Shown here: positions 17,584 through 25,717 of the stretch, in pieces
How the letters are laid out: the number at the start of each line of letters is the position of its first letter
How positions within the stretch are numbered: the first letter of the stretch is position 1
From: Allorhodopirellula solitaria
GTDB taxonomy: Bacteria > Planctomycetota > Planctomycetia > Pirellulales > Pirellulaceae
NCBI RefSeq assembly: GCF_007859855.1
Contig: NZ_SJPK01000001.1
Span: 124,001 to 188,000 of the forward strand
Length of the DNA stretch: 64,000 nt
Direction: 5' to 3'
Made by a program: the position numbers and the translations under genes
The notes under the pieces: generated by a model
Told to the model about the DNA's origin: nothing
The model's input: the letters and a program-made list of their open reading frames with translations, nothing else
Database searches by the model: none

Positions 17584-18857
17584 GCCTCCCCGACGCGGAG
17601 TTCTTGAAACTCGAATCGTCGGCTCTCGACAACCAATCCGATGAGGTCTTCGCTGGGCGTTAGCTCAATGGGCTGCTCCTGCCATGGCAAACCGGTCGCC
17701 TTGGCGGCGGTGACAGCGTCGTCGTAAATCGCGAGTGCCTGTTCGGAGGTGAGCGTCAGCTTGTCGTCGTCGGCAACGGTAGCGGAACGCACTCGTTCGA
17801 TCGTCAAAATCGTCGACTCGGGAACCAAATCACAGCGTGATCGCAAGAACGTACCTTGCTCAAATTGGCGAGTGATCGCAAACAATCCCAACGCTGCCAA
17901 TACCGTCTGAGCGGCTCGATTACTTTCTGCCGACGATTGCCCATCCACGGGAAATTTAAGCCGCCGAAGTGCGGGCAATGAAAGGACGGCACTACGAAGA
18001 GCAAAGTCCACCGTGACTCCACCCGAGATCGGCTCGCTCGACCGCTCCGCCGTCACAATGTCGGGTGTCACATTGCTGTGGTTCACTGCCGATGGATTCC
18101 CCTTTCCATTCTTTGATTCAAACTTCTTCAGTTCTCCGTCCTCGTTATGCTCTGCTTCTGATTCCAACGCAGTCCAACCTCCGCCCGTTCGAGCGTAAAT
18201 CGGAACTTTACTACTGATCGCCAGCGGATCTAGTCGGCTGCTCGTGCGCACGCCGGTTGTTGCACCGATGCCGACAACTTCGCAAACCAGTGCGCGAGCG
18301 AACTTGTTTCCTAGCCCTCCGCGACTGCCTGTCGAGTCCCACGTTCCGAACAACAACGCCGTCGGACAAAGTTCAAACAACGCCGTCGCGTTCTTGATGT
18401 TCGCCTCAAACGCGCGTGCGTATGCCTCACGAAATCCAGTACCGTCCTTCGTATTGCTATCACGAAAGATCGCATCGGCAATCCGGTGCGGTGCATCCAG
18501 TGTCGTCAGCCGATCAAGTTCCCTAACGCTTGCCAATACATGTTCGCTGGCACCCTCGAACTCAACGCCACTAAAATTTGAATAGACAATCGGCAGTTTC
18601 AGCACCCCGCCGTCCCATGCTTCTCGCAAGCAGGCTTCGAGCTGATTCGCTTCGGCTTGAACCGAATTCAACAGAACCGAATTAAGTTCAATGCCATTGA
18701 TGCGCCGTCGTTCGGTAGCGTACACGCCACCGCTATAAGTTGGCGGAAAGACCTTCGTGCCTTCGCCACCGGCCGGTTGCAGACGAATGTTGGCGCGAAA
18801 AGCGGCGACACCACCGGCGACGGCGTTTTGCAGATCAGTAAGAGTGAGCGTTTTCAT
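17580..18857 (-). CDS. csb1: Csb1, Cas7 backbone of type I-G
   Basis: A 425-residue RAMP protein of the Csb1 (GSU0053) family. Recognisable segments are FRANIRLQPAGGEGTKVFPP, RRRINGIELNSVLLNSVQAE near residue 55, and CPTALLFGTWDSTGSRGGLG in the middle. It forms the helical backbone that coats the crRNA spacer. It is the first gene of the minus-strand Cas operon, so the promoter should lie in the 18858-19009 gap, where a long palindrome is found. The next gene overlaps its stop by 4 nt. Confidence 0.94.
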   Translation of the reverse strand: MKTLTLTDLQNAVAGGVAAFRANIRLQPAGGEGTKVFPPTYSGGVYATERRRINGIELNSVLLNSVQAEANQLEACLREAWDGGVLKLPIVYSNFSGVEFEGASEHVLASVRELDRLTTLDAPHRIADAIFRDSNTKDGTGFREAYARAFEANIKNATALFELCPTALLFGTWDSTGSRGGLGNKFARALVCEVVGIGATTGVRTSSRLDPLAISSKVPIYARTGGGWTALESEAEHNEDGELKKFESKNGKGNPSAVNHSNVTPDIVTAERSSEPISGGVTVDFALRSAVLSLPALRRLKFPVDGQSSAESNRAAQTVLAALGLFAITRQFEQGTFLRSRCDLVPESTILTIERVRSATVADDDKLTLTSEQALAIYDDAVTAAKATGLPWQEQPIELTPSEDLIGLVVESRRFEFQELRVGEA

Positions 18858-18937
18858 TTGTTGGAATTCCTAAATTGAGTTGCCGGAGAAGCTACGCGAG
18901 TGATTGAATCAGGCCGAGCGTATCGGAGTGTCGTGAC

Positions 18938-18985
18938 ACGTTTGGTCAATCAAGCGAGAATTTTTCTTGCCGATTGACCAAACGT
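18938..18985. promoter_or_regulatory. long palindrome upstream of the Cas operon
   Basis: Perfect 14-bp arms ACGTTTGGTCAATC (18938-18951) and GATTGACCAAACGT (18972-18985) flank 20 bp that itself pairs (GCGAGAA with TTCTTGC, one mismatch), so the whole 48 bp can form a near-continuous hairpin. It lies 80 bp before csb1 and 25 bp after the GIY-YIG gene stop, both read leftward. No T-run follows on the minus strand, so a simple intrinsic terminator is unlikely. It may be an operator for the Cas promoter or an RNA structure. Confidence 0.55.
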
Positions 18986-19009
18986 TCACGCTAGCGGATC
19001 AGCCGTTCG

Positions 19010-19318
19010 TTAAATTTTCCCACAAGGGAAGCCGAAGTCGCGGCGAATCCGAGCCTCGATCGCCACGCGTGCCGCTTTCTGCTGGCCCGGTGTGTAAAGC
19101 ACCGCAACCATCAGCGTGCCGGAATGCCGGCGCTGCCAGCAAGTCGCGCGTTCATGAGCCGAAACCCGCGACTTAACCGCTGCTGATTCACCACAATCGA
19201 CCGGCGAATAGCCGGACGCTGTGGAGCCAACGATGACATAAACGCCCGAGCGATCCATCAGGTCGTCGGTCGAAGCGAACGGCCCCTCGAACGAGAAACC
19301 TGAAATTTCAAGAGCCAT
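19010..19318 (-). CDS. GIY-YIG-like small protein
   Basis: A 102-residue protein. RSGVYVIVGS at residues 23-32 matches the GIY core strand, followed by VDCGESAAVKSRVSAHERAT, the position of the second strand and helix in GIY-YIG proteins, and a conserved end FGFPCG. I recall similar short free-standing proteins annotated as GIY-YIG-like, but the second motif residues are degenerate and the usual catalytic Glu is not clear, so nuclease activity is uncertain. It reads toward csb1, 150 bp away, and may be part of the island's defence cargo. Confidence 0.6.
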   Translation of the reverse strand: MALEISGFSFEGPFASTDDLMDRSGVYVIVGSTASGYSPVDCGESAAVKSRVSAHERATCWQRRHSGTLMVAVLYTPGQQKAARVAIEARIRRDFGFPCGKI

Positions 19319-19364
19319 GAGACTCTCTCCTCTTCCCCTTTACGGCTTGAAAAAAAGGGGCGGC

Positions 19365-19405
19365 GGAGCCATAATAAGCCTAGGGGTGAGGCCGATTATG
19401 GCTCC
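19365..19405. promoter_or_regulatory. inverted repeat upstream of the GIY-YIG-like gene
   Basis: Perfect 11-bp arms GGAGCCATAAT (19365-19375) and ATTATGGCTCC (19395-19405) enclose an inner GCCT/AGGC stem. It lies 47 bp upstream of the minus-strand GIY-YIG-like start, directly after an A7 run followed by GGGG. It could be an operator or the hairpin of a plus-strand transcript. No sequence similarity to the palindrome at 18938 is seen. Confidence 0.45.
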
Positions 19406-19887
19406 ACTCCGCCACCCGCAAGCGCGCCCAGACACTCCCCTGCAAGGTTGTTACTGTGCGTGCTTGCGTCGTTTAACGCCCGCACATTTGCGAGCTCATC
19501 GAGCGAGTATATCCGTTCCCTCCCGCACGTTCAAGCTAGTCGCACTATTTCCCCAACAAAGGGTTACGCCTGCTTCCAGCAGCCGTAACCGACTAAACAC
19601 TTTCCGCGTTTGATCGAACGCGGCTTCGTTGAAGCCGGCTGCTGGACGACGGGGTCACGGAACCGACAAGACTTTCCGAGGTGGTCTCCACCTTCGGCCA
19701 CGGTGCTCCTGCGCTCCGACTACCGGCTCGATTGCTTGGTCGGTTGCGCCGTTGGTGTTCCGATGTTGGGTGCGTTGCTCTTCGGCACGGACATGGAGGC
19801 GACGCCGAAGCAGCAAAGAATCAGTTTCAAAGAAATGCAGCGGAGAAAACGCGATTAGCAATGGCAACCCGGTGCTACGTCGGTGGC
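19406..19887. other. gap without a convincing gene
   Basis: Short ORFs exist on both strands (the longest are 82 and 140 codons on plus, 80 on minus), but their compositions are Arg/Cys/Trp-rich and inconsistent with each other, as expected of chance frames. I searched by eye for repeated 28-37 bp units that would indicate a CRISPR array and found none. Confidence 0.5.
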
Positions 19888-20187
19888 TCAAACGCACTTC
19901 CGACCCACGCTGTCAATCTTGTCCTGCATCGACTGCCCGCGATCCGTGCGGGTTCCGACTTTGATGCTGGTCGTGATTCGCGGCGCTCCCATTTCGTGAA
20001 CACGCTCGTGGCATCGCTTGACCGCGGCAAACACGTCGTCCCATTCGCCCTCGATGTTCGTGCCGTACGCGTGAATTTGGTGGTTGAGTCCAGCTTCGTC
20101 TAACACTTTCTGACACTCGGCGACGTACTTGCCCACCGAGACACCCACTCCCATCGGGACGACACACAAATCTACAATGACTTTCAT
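19888..20187 (-). CDS. MTH1187/UPF0045 family thiamine-binding-like protein
   Basis: A 99-residue ferredoxin-fold protein starting at ATG 20187. It shows VIVDLCVVPMGVGVSVGKYV at the N terminus, YGTNIEGEWDDVFAAVKRCH in the middle and ITTSIKVGTRTD near the end, the signature of the MTH1187 family, members of which bind thiamine or related ligands. The upstream extension of the ORF to 20343 crosses the divergent gene and is rejected. It is a housekeeping-type gene inside the cargo island; its partner transporter is not here. Confidence 0.88.
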   Translation of the reverse strand: MKVIVDLCVVPMGVGVSVGKYVAECQKVLDEAGLNHQIHAYGTNIEGEWDDVFAAVKRCHERVHEMGAPRITTSIKVGTRTDRGQSMQDKIDSVGRKCV

Positions 20188-20302
20188 CGGGGCTGTTTTC
20201 CTCTCTTTTCGGCGGGGATAGTTTGCTGCACCAAAGCGTAATGCTTTGTGACCGAAAGTGCAGCGGCTTCGCTCAATCGAATTACCATCCAATAACGAAC
20301 CC

Positions 20303-20809
20303 GTGGCCGCTCCCAAACTGATCGTCTTTGACCTCGACTTCACACTTTGGGATTGTGGCGGAACCTGGTGTGATTGTCTGACGTCGCCGTTTCGTTCCAG
20401 CGGAGGTCGCGTTCTCGATCGTCGAAACCAGCACGTGACGTTTTATCCTGATGTGCTTTCGGTCCTAGATTTCTGTGACGCGCAAAGTATGCCCATCGCA
20501 TTGGCCTCGCGAACCGAACAACCGGCGTGGGCCAGAGAATTGCTCGATTTGTTGGCGGCCACTCACCGCTTTGCTTTCGCAGAAATCTATCCCTCATCGA
20601 AGGTGAAACATTTCTCAGCTCTTCGGGACGCCACGGGACTTGAACACGAGTCGATGCTCTTTTTCGACGACGAAATGCGGAACATCACCGAAGTCTCGCG
20701 ACTGGGTGTGACAAGCGTCCTTGTCGAGGAGGGCATGTCGATGGAGCTTTTCCGCAAAGGTCTGTCCCAACATTCCGGGAGCTCCGATGCGAGCCGGGCT
20801 GAAGGTTGA
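20303..20809 (+). CDS. magnesium-dependent phosphatase-1-like HAD protein
   Basis: About 168 residues from GTG 20303 (GTG 20258 would add 15). The HAD motif I FDLDFTLWD with Asp10 and Asp12 lies at the N terminus, motif II ALASRTEQP has the serine, a later lysine lies in SSKVKHF, and motif IV is MLFFDDE. This pattern is that of MDP-1, a small phosphatase that removes phosphate from protein or sugar substrates. It is divergent from the MTH1187 gene. Its end overlaps the start of the FKBP-like gene by 23 nt. Confidence 0.87.
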   Translation: MAAPKLIVFDLDFTLWDCGGTWCDCLTSPFRSSGGRVLDRRNQHVTFYPDVLSVLDFCDAQSMPIALASRTEQPAWARELLDLLAATHRFAFAEIYPSSKVKHFSALRDATGLEHESMLFFDDEMRNITEVSRLGVTSVLVEEGMSMELFRKGLSQHSGSSDASRAEG

Positions 20810-21110
20810 TCAGGAGACCGTCGGTGATGGAGCGACCGCAGAGCAAGGCGATCGAGTGACCGTTCGTCTCGAGATTCGATTGAATCGCGGCGAGCTGGTC
20901 CAATCTCTCGATGACTATTCGTTTGTCCTTGGAAAACGTGACGTCATCGCAGCGGTTGAATACGGTGTCGAAGGAATGAGGGTCGGCGGGCACCGAAACT
21001 TTCGCGCCGGTCCGCATCTCTGCTATCGCTCCGACGGAGTCCCCGGCGTGATTCCTGCCGACGCAGTTCTTTGCCTGGACATCCGCTTGTTGAAGTGCGA
21101 ACGCATTTAA
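20787..21110 (+). CDS. FKBP-type peptidyl-prolyl isomerase-like protein
   Basis: A 107-residue single-domain protein starting at ATG 20787. It contains GDGATAEQGDRVTVRLEIRL, a GKRDVIAAVEYGVEGMRVGG segment corresponding to the FKBP core strand and helix, and ends IPADAVLCLDIRLLKCE, the last strand of the fold. Some aromatic pocket residues seem to be replaced, so isomerase activity is not certain. It is coupled to the MDP-1-like gene. Its stop is the last recognisable feature of the cargo island before phage genes resume. Confidence 0.8.
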   Translation: MRAGLKVDQETVGDGATAEQGDRVTVRLEIRLNRGELVQSLDDYSFVLGKRDVIAAVEYGVEGMRVGGHRNFRAGPHLCYRSDGVPGVIPADAVLCLDIRLLKCERI

Positions 21111-21217
21111 TCTGCGAACTTATTTTCAACTAATTCTTCGGATTCCACAATTTTGATCGAGCCGTTTGCATAAGTAACCCTGAGAGAGACAACGCTTTCA
21201 CACCAGGATTGCAAATT

Positions 21218-21415
21218 TTGCCAGACAACCTCGAAGATGAAATTCGCGAGAACGCATCGGGGCCAGCGAAGGCATCGGGCGATGCCGGCAGCGTCGAACA
21301 GCACAAGCTGACCGACCAGATCGTGGCCGACAAACATCTCGCTGGCAAGAAAGCCGTTGCGAAACCTCACCGCGGACTTCGCTTCAACAAGATCGTGCCG
21401 CCTTCAGCTGGCTGA
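21218..21415 (+). CDS. phage connector-type small protein upstream of portal
   Basis: About 65 residues with the pattern LEDEIRENASGPAKASGDAG, VEQHKLTDQIVADKHLA and the end GLRFNKIVPPSAG. Proteins with this pattern stand directly before lambda-type portal genes in many phages, in the gpW-like head-tail joining position. TTG 21218 is chosen because AGGA lies nine bases before it; TTG 21209 is also possible. In a complete phage the large terminase gene would be just upstream; here that place is taken by the cargo island. Confidence 0.68.
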   Translation: MPDNLEDEIRENASGPAKASGDAGSVEQHKLTDQIVADKHLAGKKAVAKPHRGLRFNKIVPPSAG

Positions 21416-21472
21416 TCTTTCTTAGATACATACGCACAAGGGCTGCCGGGGACGGCAATAGGAACGGCACGG

Positions 21473-22969
21473 ATGCTGAAACGTTTGTCAGGGTTTATCG
21501 AGCAATTGCGCGGCGGGAGCGATCGTCGCCCCGACGCCTCTGGACGCTCGCCCCGGCAGCCCTTCTTTTCACGGTTGCGAGCGAAGTACGACGCGGCAAA
21601 CACGACGCTCGACAATATGAAGCACTGGTCGCGGACCGACGGGTTGTCGTCCGCGTCCGCGAACAGTCCCGAAGTTCGTCGCACGCTTCGCAATCGGTCC
21701 CGATACGAAGTCGCCAACAACAGCTACGCACGAGGAATCACGCTTACACTTGCCAACGATGTGGTTGGCACCGGTCCGCGATTGCAAATGCTCACGCCGG
21801 ACGATGCCGCGAATCGTTTTGTCGAGGCTGAGTTCTTCGCTTGGGCCGAAGCGATTGGTCTGGCGGAGAAGCTGCGAACGATGCGGCTTGCTCGAGTTTC
21901 GGACGGTAAATCGTTTGGTTTGCTGACCAGCAACGAACGCGTCGACGCGAGGGGCAAACTGGACCTGCGATTGATCGAAGCCGATCAAGTTGCATCGCCG
22001 ACCCTTGTGAATGACACGTCTCGATACATCGACGGCATCCGGTTCGACGCGGATGGGAACCCAATCAGCTACGACGTGCTCCGTCATCACCCTGGCGATG
22101 ACTTCTTCTCATACGAGGAAGAGTACAACACGATCCCATCCGCCGCGGTCCTGCACTACTTCTGCTGCGATCGGCCCGGACAAATCCGCGGCGTTCCCGA
22201 CATCACGCCGGCGCTACCGTTGTTCGCTCAACTACGGCGGTTCACGCTTGCCGTGCTGGCTGCCGCCGAGACCGCCGCAGACTTCGCCGGAATTCTCTAC
22301 ACCGATGCACCGGCCAACGGCGAAGCCGACTCGGCCGAACCGTTCGAGCCCATCGAACTTGAGAAGCGAATGCTGCTCACGATGCCGGGCGGCTGGAAAA
22401 TGTCTCAGATGAAGTCGGAACAACCTTCGACAACCTACGCCGAGTTCAAGAAGGAAATCCTCAACGAGATCGCTCGTTGTTTGAACATGCCGTTCAACGT
22501 CGCCGCCGGGAACTCCTCGGGCTACAACTATGCGAGCGGCCGTTTAGACCACCAAACCTACTTCAAGTCGATCCGCGTCGAGCAAACCCAACTTGCTCGC
22601 GTTGTACTGGATCGCATTCTGAACGCTTGGCTCCGCGAAGCCATTCTCATTGAGGGCTATCTGCCCAACTCGCTTCGCACGCTCGATTCGACGTTCGAGC
22701 ATCAATGGTTTTGGGATGGGCATGAACATGTCGATCCAGCCAAAGAGGCCAACGCCCAAAAGATCCGTCTCGCCAGTCACACGACAACTCTGGCGATCGA
22801 ATTCGCGCGGCAGGGGCGTGACTGGGAGACGGAACTTAAACAACGTGCGAAAGAACTCGCACTGATGCGTGACCTCGGTCTGACGATCGAGTCCGACGAA
22901 TCTGATTCACCACCCGAAACCAAGGTCACGGAAGACAATGCCGAAAAGTCTCAACAACAAACCAATTGA
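21473..22969 (+). CDS. phage portal protein, lambda family
   Basis: A 498-residue portal protein. It has the lambda gpB-like N terminus with many Arg (SPEVRRTLRNRSRYEVANNS), then YARGITLTLANDVVGTGPRL, IRGVPDITPALPLFAQLRRF, TYAEFKKEILNEIARCLNMP and GNSSGYNYASGRLDHQTYFK, all conserved blocks of the family. Twelve copies would form the ring through which DNA enters and leaves the head. The last 30 bp overlap the next gene. The frame is complete. Confidence 0.95.
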   Translation: MLKRLSGFIEQLRGGSDRRPDASGRSPRQPFFSRLRAKYDAANTTLDNMKHWSRTDGLSSASANSPEVRRTLRNRSRYEVANNSYARGITLTLANDVVGTGPRLQMLTPDDAANRFVEAEFFAWAEAIGLAEKLRTMRLARVSDGKSFGLLTSNERVDARGKLDLRLIEADQVASPTLVNDTSRYIDGIRFDADGNPISYDVLRHHPGDDFFSYEEEYNTIPSAAVLHYFCCDRPGQIRGVPDITPALPLFAQLRRFTLAVLAAAETAADFAGILYTDAPANGEADSAEPFEPIELEKRMLLTMPGGWKMSQMKSEQPSTTYAEFKKEILNEIARCLNMPFNVAAGNSSGYNYASGRLDHQTYFKSIRVEQTQLARVVLDRILNAWLREAILIEGYLPNSLRTLDSTFEHQWFWDGHEHVDPAKEANAQKIRLASHTTTLAIEFARQGRDWETELKQRAKELALMRDLGLTIESDESDSPPETKVTEDNAEKSQQQTN

Positions 22970-24959
22970 AGCCGAAGCCGAATCGGTCCCGAGTTCACTT
23001 CGCATTGTCTGCGATGACGCAGCAACGATCACGTTGGCCGCCGCCGAAGTACCCGAAGAAGGCAAGGCAGCACTCCGCAAGTTCTCGATGACCGCTTACA
23101 CCGGCGGAGCGATGCGGCTGGGTGGTTGGCCTTACCCGGTCGTTGTCGATCTCGCAGGCATGCGAGTGACCCGCAAGTCGCGTCCGATCCTCAAAGATCA
23201 TGATCGCGGGAGCATCGTTGGCCACACCGACGACATCGCGATCCACGACAAATCACTCGTTGTTGCCGGCGTCATTAGTGGCGTGGGAGCGACCGCGCAA
23301 GAAGTTATCGCAACCAGCGAGAACGGTTTCCCCTGGCAAGCCTCGCTCGGTGCCAGCGCCGACAAGGTCGTCTTCATCCCCGAAGGCAAGGAAGCCAAAG
23401 CAAACGGACGCGATCACAAAGGCCCGGTCTACATCGCCCGCAAGTCAACGCTCGGCGAAGTCTCCTTCGTCGCACTCGGTGCCGACGACAACACCGAAGC
23501 CCGCGTCGCTGCCGGACTGGCCGAAACGGATGAACCCGAAGAACCGGACACCGAATCCACGGACGACCTCGAACCCGTCAACGCAAGTTTGAACATGAGC
23601 ACAAAGCCAAAGACCGAAACGAAGCCGTCCAAACAAACATCTCCGGTCGACGACATGCGTGCCGAAGCCGCCGCGGAATCCCGACGCATCTCTGGCATTC
23701 GCAAGTTGTGTGCTGAAAAACATCCCGACATCGAAGCCGACGCGATCGAGCAAGGCTGGTCCATCACCAAAACGGAACTCGCCGTGCTGCGAAGCGAACG
23801 CCCCAAGGCACCGGATCAAACGCAAAACTCACCGCGTTACAACCGCGAAATCCTCGAAGCCGCCGCGTGTCTCTCAGTCGGCATCGAAGAAAAGGTGTTG
23901 CTGGCCGGCTACGGCGAGAAAACACTTAACGCCGCCGACCCGTTGCGTCACATCGGACTGCGAGAACTCGTCGCCGAGTGCGCCCGCAGCGAAGGCATCG
24001 ACGTTCCGCGGGTCTTCGGCGACGGTACGGCGACCATCCGCGCCGGTTTCAGTTCCATGAGCCTGCCCAGCATCATGGAAAACGTAATGAACAAGACGTT
24101 GCTGGCGGCCTACCAAAACACGCCGATCGCCGCCTTCGATCTGTGCAGCGTCGGTACAGTGACCGACTTTAAAGAAGTGGCCCGATACCGATTGTTGGGA
24201 ACCGGCGGCTTTGAACAAGTCGCACCCGACGGCGAATTGAAACACGGAAAGCTGTCGGAACAGAAATACAGCAACAAAGCCGACACCTACGGTCAAATCC
24301 TGACGCTGACCCGTCACGACATCATCAACGATGACCTGTCAGCCTTCATGGACATCCCGCGCCAAATGGGACGCTCGGGTGCCGAGTCCATCGACGACTT
24401 GTTCTTCACGTTATTGCTCAAGAACGCCGGCTTCTTCTCGTCGTCCAACGCCAACTTGCTGCAAGGTGCCGACACCAAGTTTGGTCCCGACGCACTGACG
24501 GTTGCCAAGACCACGTTCCGTAAGCAGAAAGCCGGACCCGGCGGCAAACCCAAGGACCAAAAGCCGATCAACATCCGGCCCGAGTTCTTGGTCGTTCCAG
24601 TCGAGTTGGAAACCGAAGCTGAACTGTTGATGGGTTCATCCCAGTTGATGATCGACGCCCAGGGATCACCCACGAAGATCCCAGTCGATAACCCGCACCG
24701 CAACAAGTACCGGATCATCAGCACTCCGCACCTGTCGGACAGCTACTACCCCGGTGCGAGTGCGGCAGCGTGGTACCTGTTCGCCAACCCGCAAGTGTTG
24801 CCGGCGTTCGAGATCGTGTTCCTCAACGGTCGTCGCACGCCGATCATCGAACGCGTCGAAATGCCACCGAACACGCTTGGCATGGGCTTCCGTTCCTACA
24901 TCGACTTCGGTGTGAACTCGCAAGATCACCGAGCCGCCGTGAAAGTCGCCGGCGAGTGA
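22938..24959 (+). CDS. prohead protease fused to major capsid protein
   Basis: A 673-residue fusion. Residues about 35-215 resemble a phage prohead protease (FSMTAYTGGAMRLGGWPYPV, PILKDHDRGSIVGHTDDIAI, with LGEVSFVALGADDNT closing the domain). A charged linker with a likely cleavage or scaffold region follows (about 215-300). Residues about 310-673 resemble the Mu gpT-type head subunit (SSMSLPSIMENVMNKTLLAA, TLTRHDIINDDLSAF, HLSDSYYPGASAAAWYLF). In most phages these are separate genes; the fusion would make the capsid protein release itself from its protease during assembly. Confidence 0.9.
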   Translation: MPKSLNNKPIEAEAESVPSSLRIVCDDAATITLAAAEVPEEGKAALRKFSMTAYTGGAMRLGGWPYPVVVDLAGMRVTRKSRPILKDHDRGSIVGHTDDIAIHDKSLVVAGVISGVGATAQEVIATSENGFPWQASLGASADKVVFIPEGKEAKANGRDHKGPVYIARKSTLGEVSFVALGADDNTEARVAAGLAETDEPEEPDTESTDDLEPVNASLNMSTKPKTETKPSKQTSPVDDMRAEAAAESRRISGIRKLCAEKHPDIEADAIEQGWSITKTELAVLRSERPKAPDQTQNSPRYNREILEAAACLSVGIEEKVLLAGYGEKTLNAADPLRHIGLRELVAECARSEGIDVPRVFGDGTATIRAGFSSMSLPSIMENVMNKTLLAAYQNTPIAAFDLCSVGTVTDFKEVARYRLLGTGGFEQVAPDGELKHGKLSEQKYSNKADTYGQILTLTRHDIINDDLSAFMDIPRQMGRSGAESIDDLFFTLLLKNAGFFSSSNANLLQGADTKFGPDALTVAKTTFRKQKAGPGGKPKDQKPINIRPEFLVVPVELETEAELLMGSSQLMIDAQGSPTKIPVDNPHRNKYRIISTPHLSDSYYPGASAAAWYLFANPQVLPAFEIVFLNGRRTPIIERVEMPPNTLGMGFRSYIDFGVNSQDHRAAVKVAGE

Positions 24960-25016
24960 TCGCTTTGCCGAATCGCTCCCTGACTCCCCCACTCCCCACT
25001 CCCCATCTGGTCTCCC

Positions 25017-25346
25017 ATGCAAGCTCAATACATCCACGACGGCAAACAGATCGACTTCACGCCCGACGTCGACGTACCCGTTGGTTCGCTCGTCATCCAA
25101 GGTGACTTGGTCGGCATCACCAAACGCGACCTGAAAGCCGACACGCTCGGTTCGATCGCGGTCGAAGGCGTGTTTGACATGCCCAAAGACTCCGCTGATG
25201 CCGAAACCTACACCGCTGGCCAACTGATCTACGCGACCACTGACGGCATCGTCACGGCCGTGCCCGATGGTTCGGTGCTGCTCGGCAAAGTTATCTCCGA
25301 CGCCGCACCAACCGACAACGTTATCCGCGTTCGCCTGAGCCAGTGA
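25017..25346 (+). CDS. DUF2190 capsid decoration/stabilising protein, copy 1
   Basis: A 109-residue protein with the DUF2190 pattern: YIHDGKQIDFTPDVDVPVGS, SLVIQGDLVGITKRDLKA and a conserved GVFDMPKD. These small beta proteins sit on the head surface and cement capsomers in related phages. It follows the capsid gene after 57 bp and is followed after 9 bp by a second copy of the family. Confidence 0.87.
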   Translation: MQAQYIHDGKQIDFTPDVDVPVGSLVIQGDLVGITKRDLKADTLGSIAVEGVFDMPKDSADAETYTAGQLIYATTDGIVTAVPDGSVLLGKVISDAAPTDNVIRVRLSQ

Positions 25347-25355
25347 TGAGCCAAC

Positions 25356-25706
25356 GTGAGCAACTCAATCATCGCACCCATCGGGGCGGCGTACGTCCAC
25401 GAAGGCGTGACGGTCCCGATCATCACCGACGTTGAGATCCCAGCCGGCAACGTCGTCGTGCTTGAAAAACTCGTCGGCGTCGCCAAGTACGGCATCTGCG
25501 AAAACTCACGCGGCAGCATCACGCTCGCCGGCGTCTTCAACCTTGTCAAAGACCCGACGACCAACATCCCCGCCGGCACGATTCTTTACTGGTCCAAGAT
25601 CAGTCACCACGTCATCAAGAACGCTTACCAACATTCGATGATCGGCATCGCCGTCGAAGATGCACCGCCGAGCACGCTGCGAGTGTTGGTGCGACTCAAA
25701 CAATAA
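25356..25706 (+). CDS. DUF2190 capsid decoration/stabilising protein, copy 2
   Basis: A 116-residue protein starting at GTG. The order of motifs is the same as in the preceding gene (AYVHEGVTVPIITDVEIPAG, then VLEKLVGVAKYGI and LAGVFNLVKDPTTN), with clear but limited identity, so the pair arose by an old tandem duplication. Two such proteins could occupy different sites on the capsid. Confidence 0.87.
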   Translation: MSNSIIAPIGAAYVHEGVTVPIITDVEIPAGNVVVLEKLVGVAKYGICENSRGSITLAGVFNLVKDPTTNIPAGTILYWSKISHHVIKNAYQHSMIGIAVEDAPPSTLRVLVRLKQ

Positions 25707-25717
25707 GGACGCATCCC

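Noticed and set aside
19610-19858. 82-codon plus-strand ORF in the gap after the GIY-YIG-like gene
   Set aside because: Competing frames on both strands are equally long, and none has recognisable family features.
21107-21370. 87-codon minus-strand ORF over the connector gene
   Set aside because: Its C-terminal part looks somewhat protein-like, but the N-terminal half is antisense to the conserved connector sequence. It may hold a remnant at the island edge, not enough to call.
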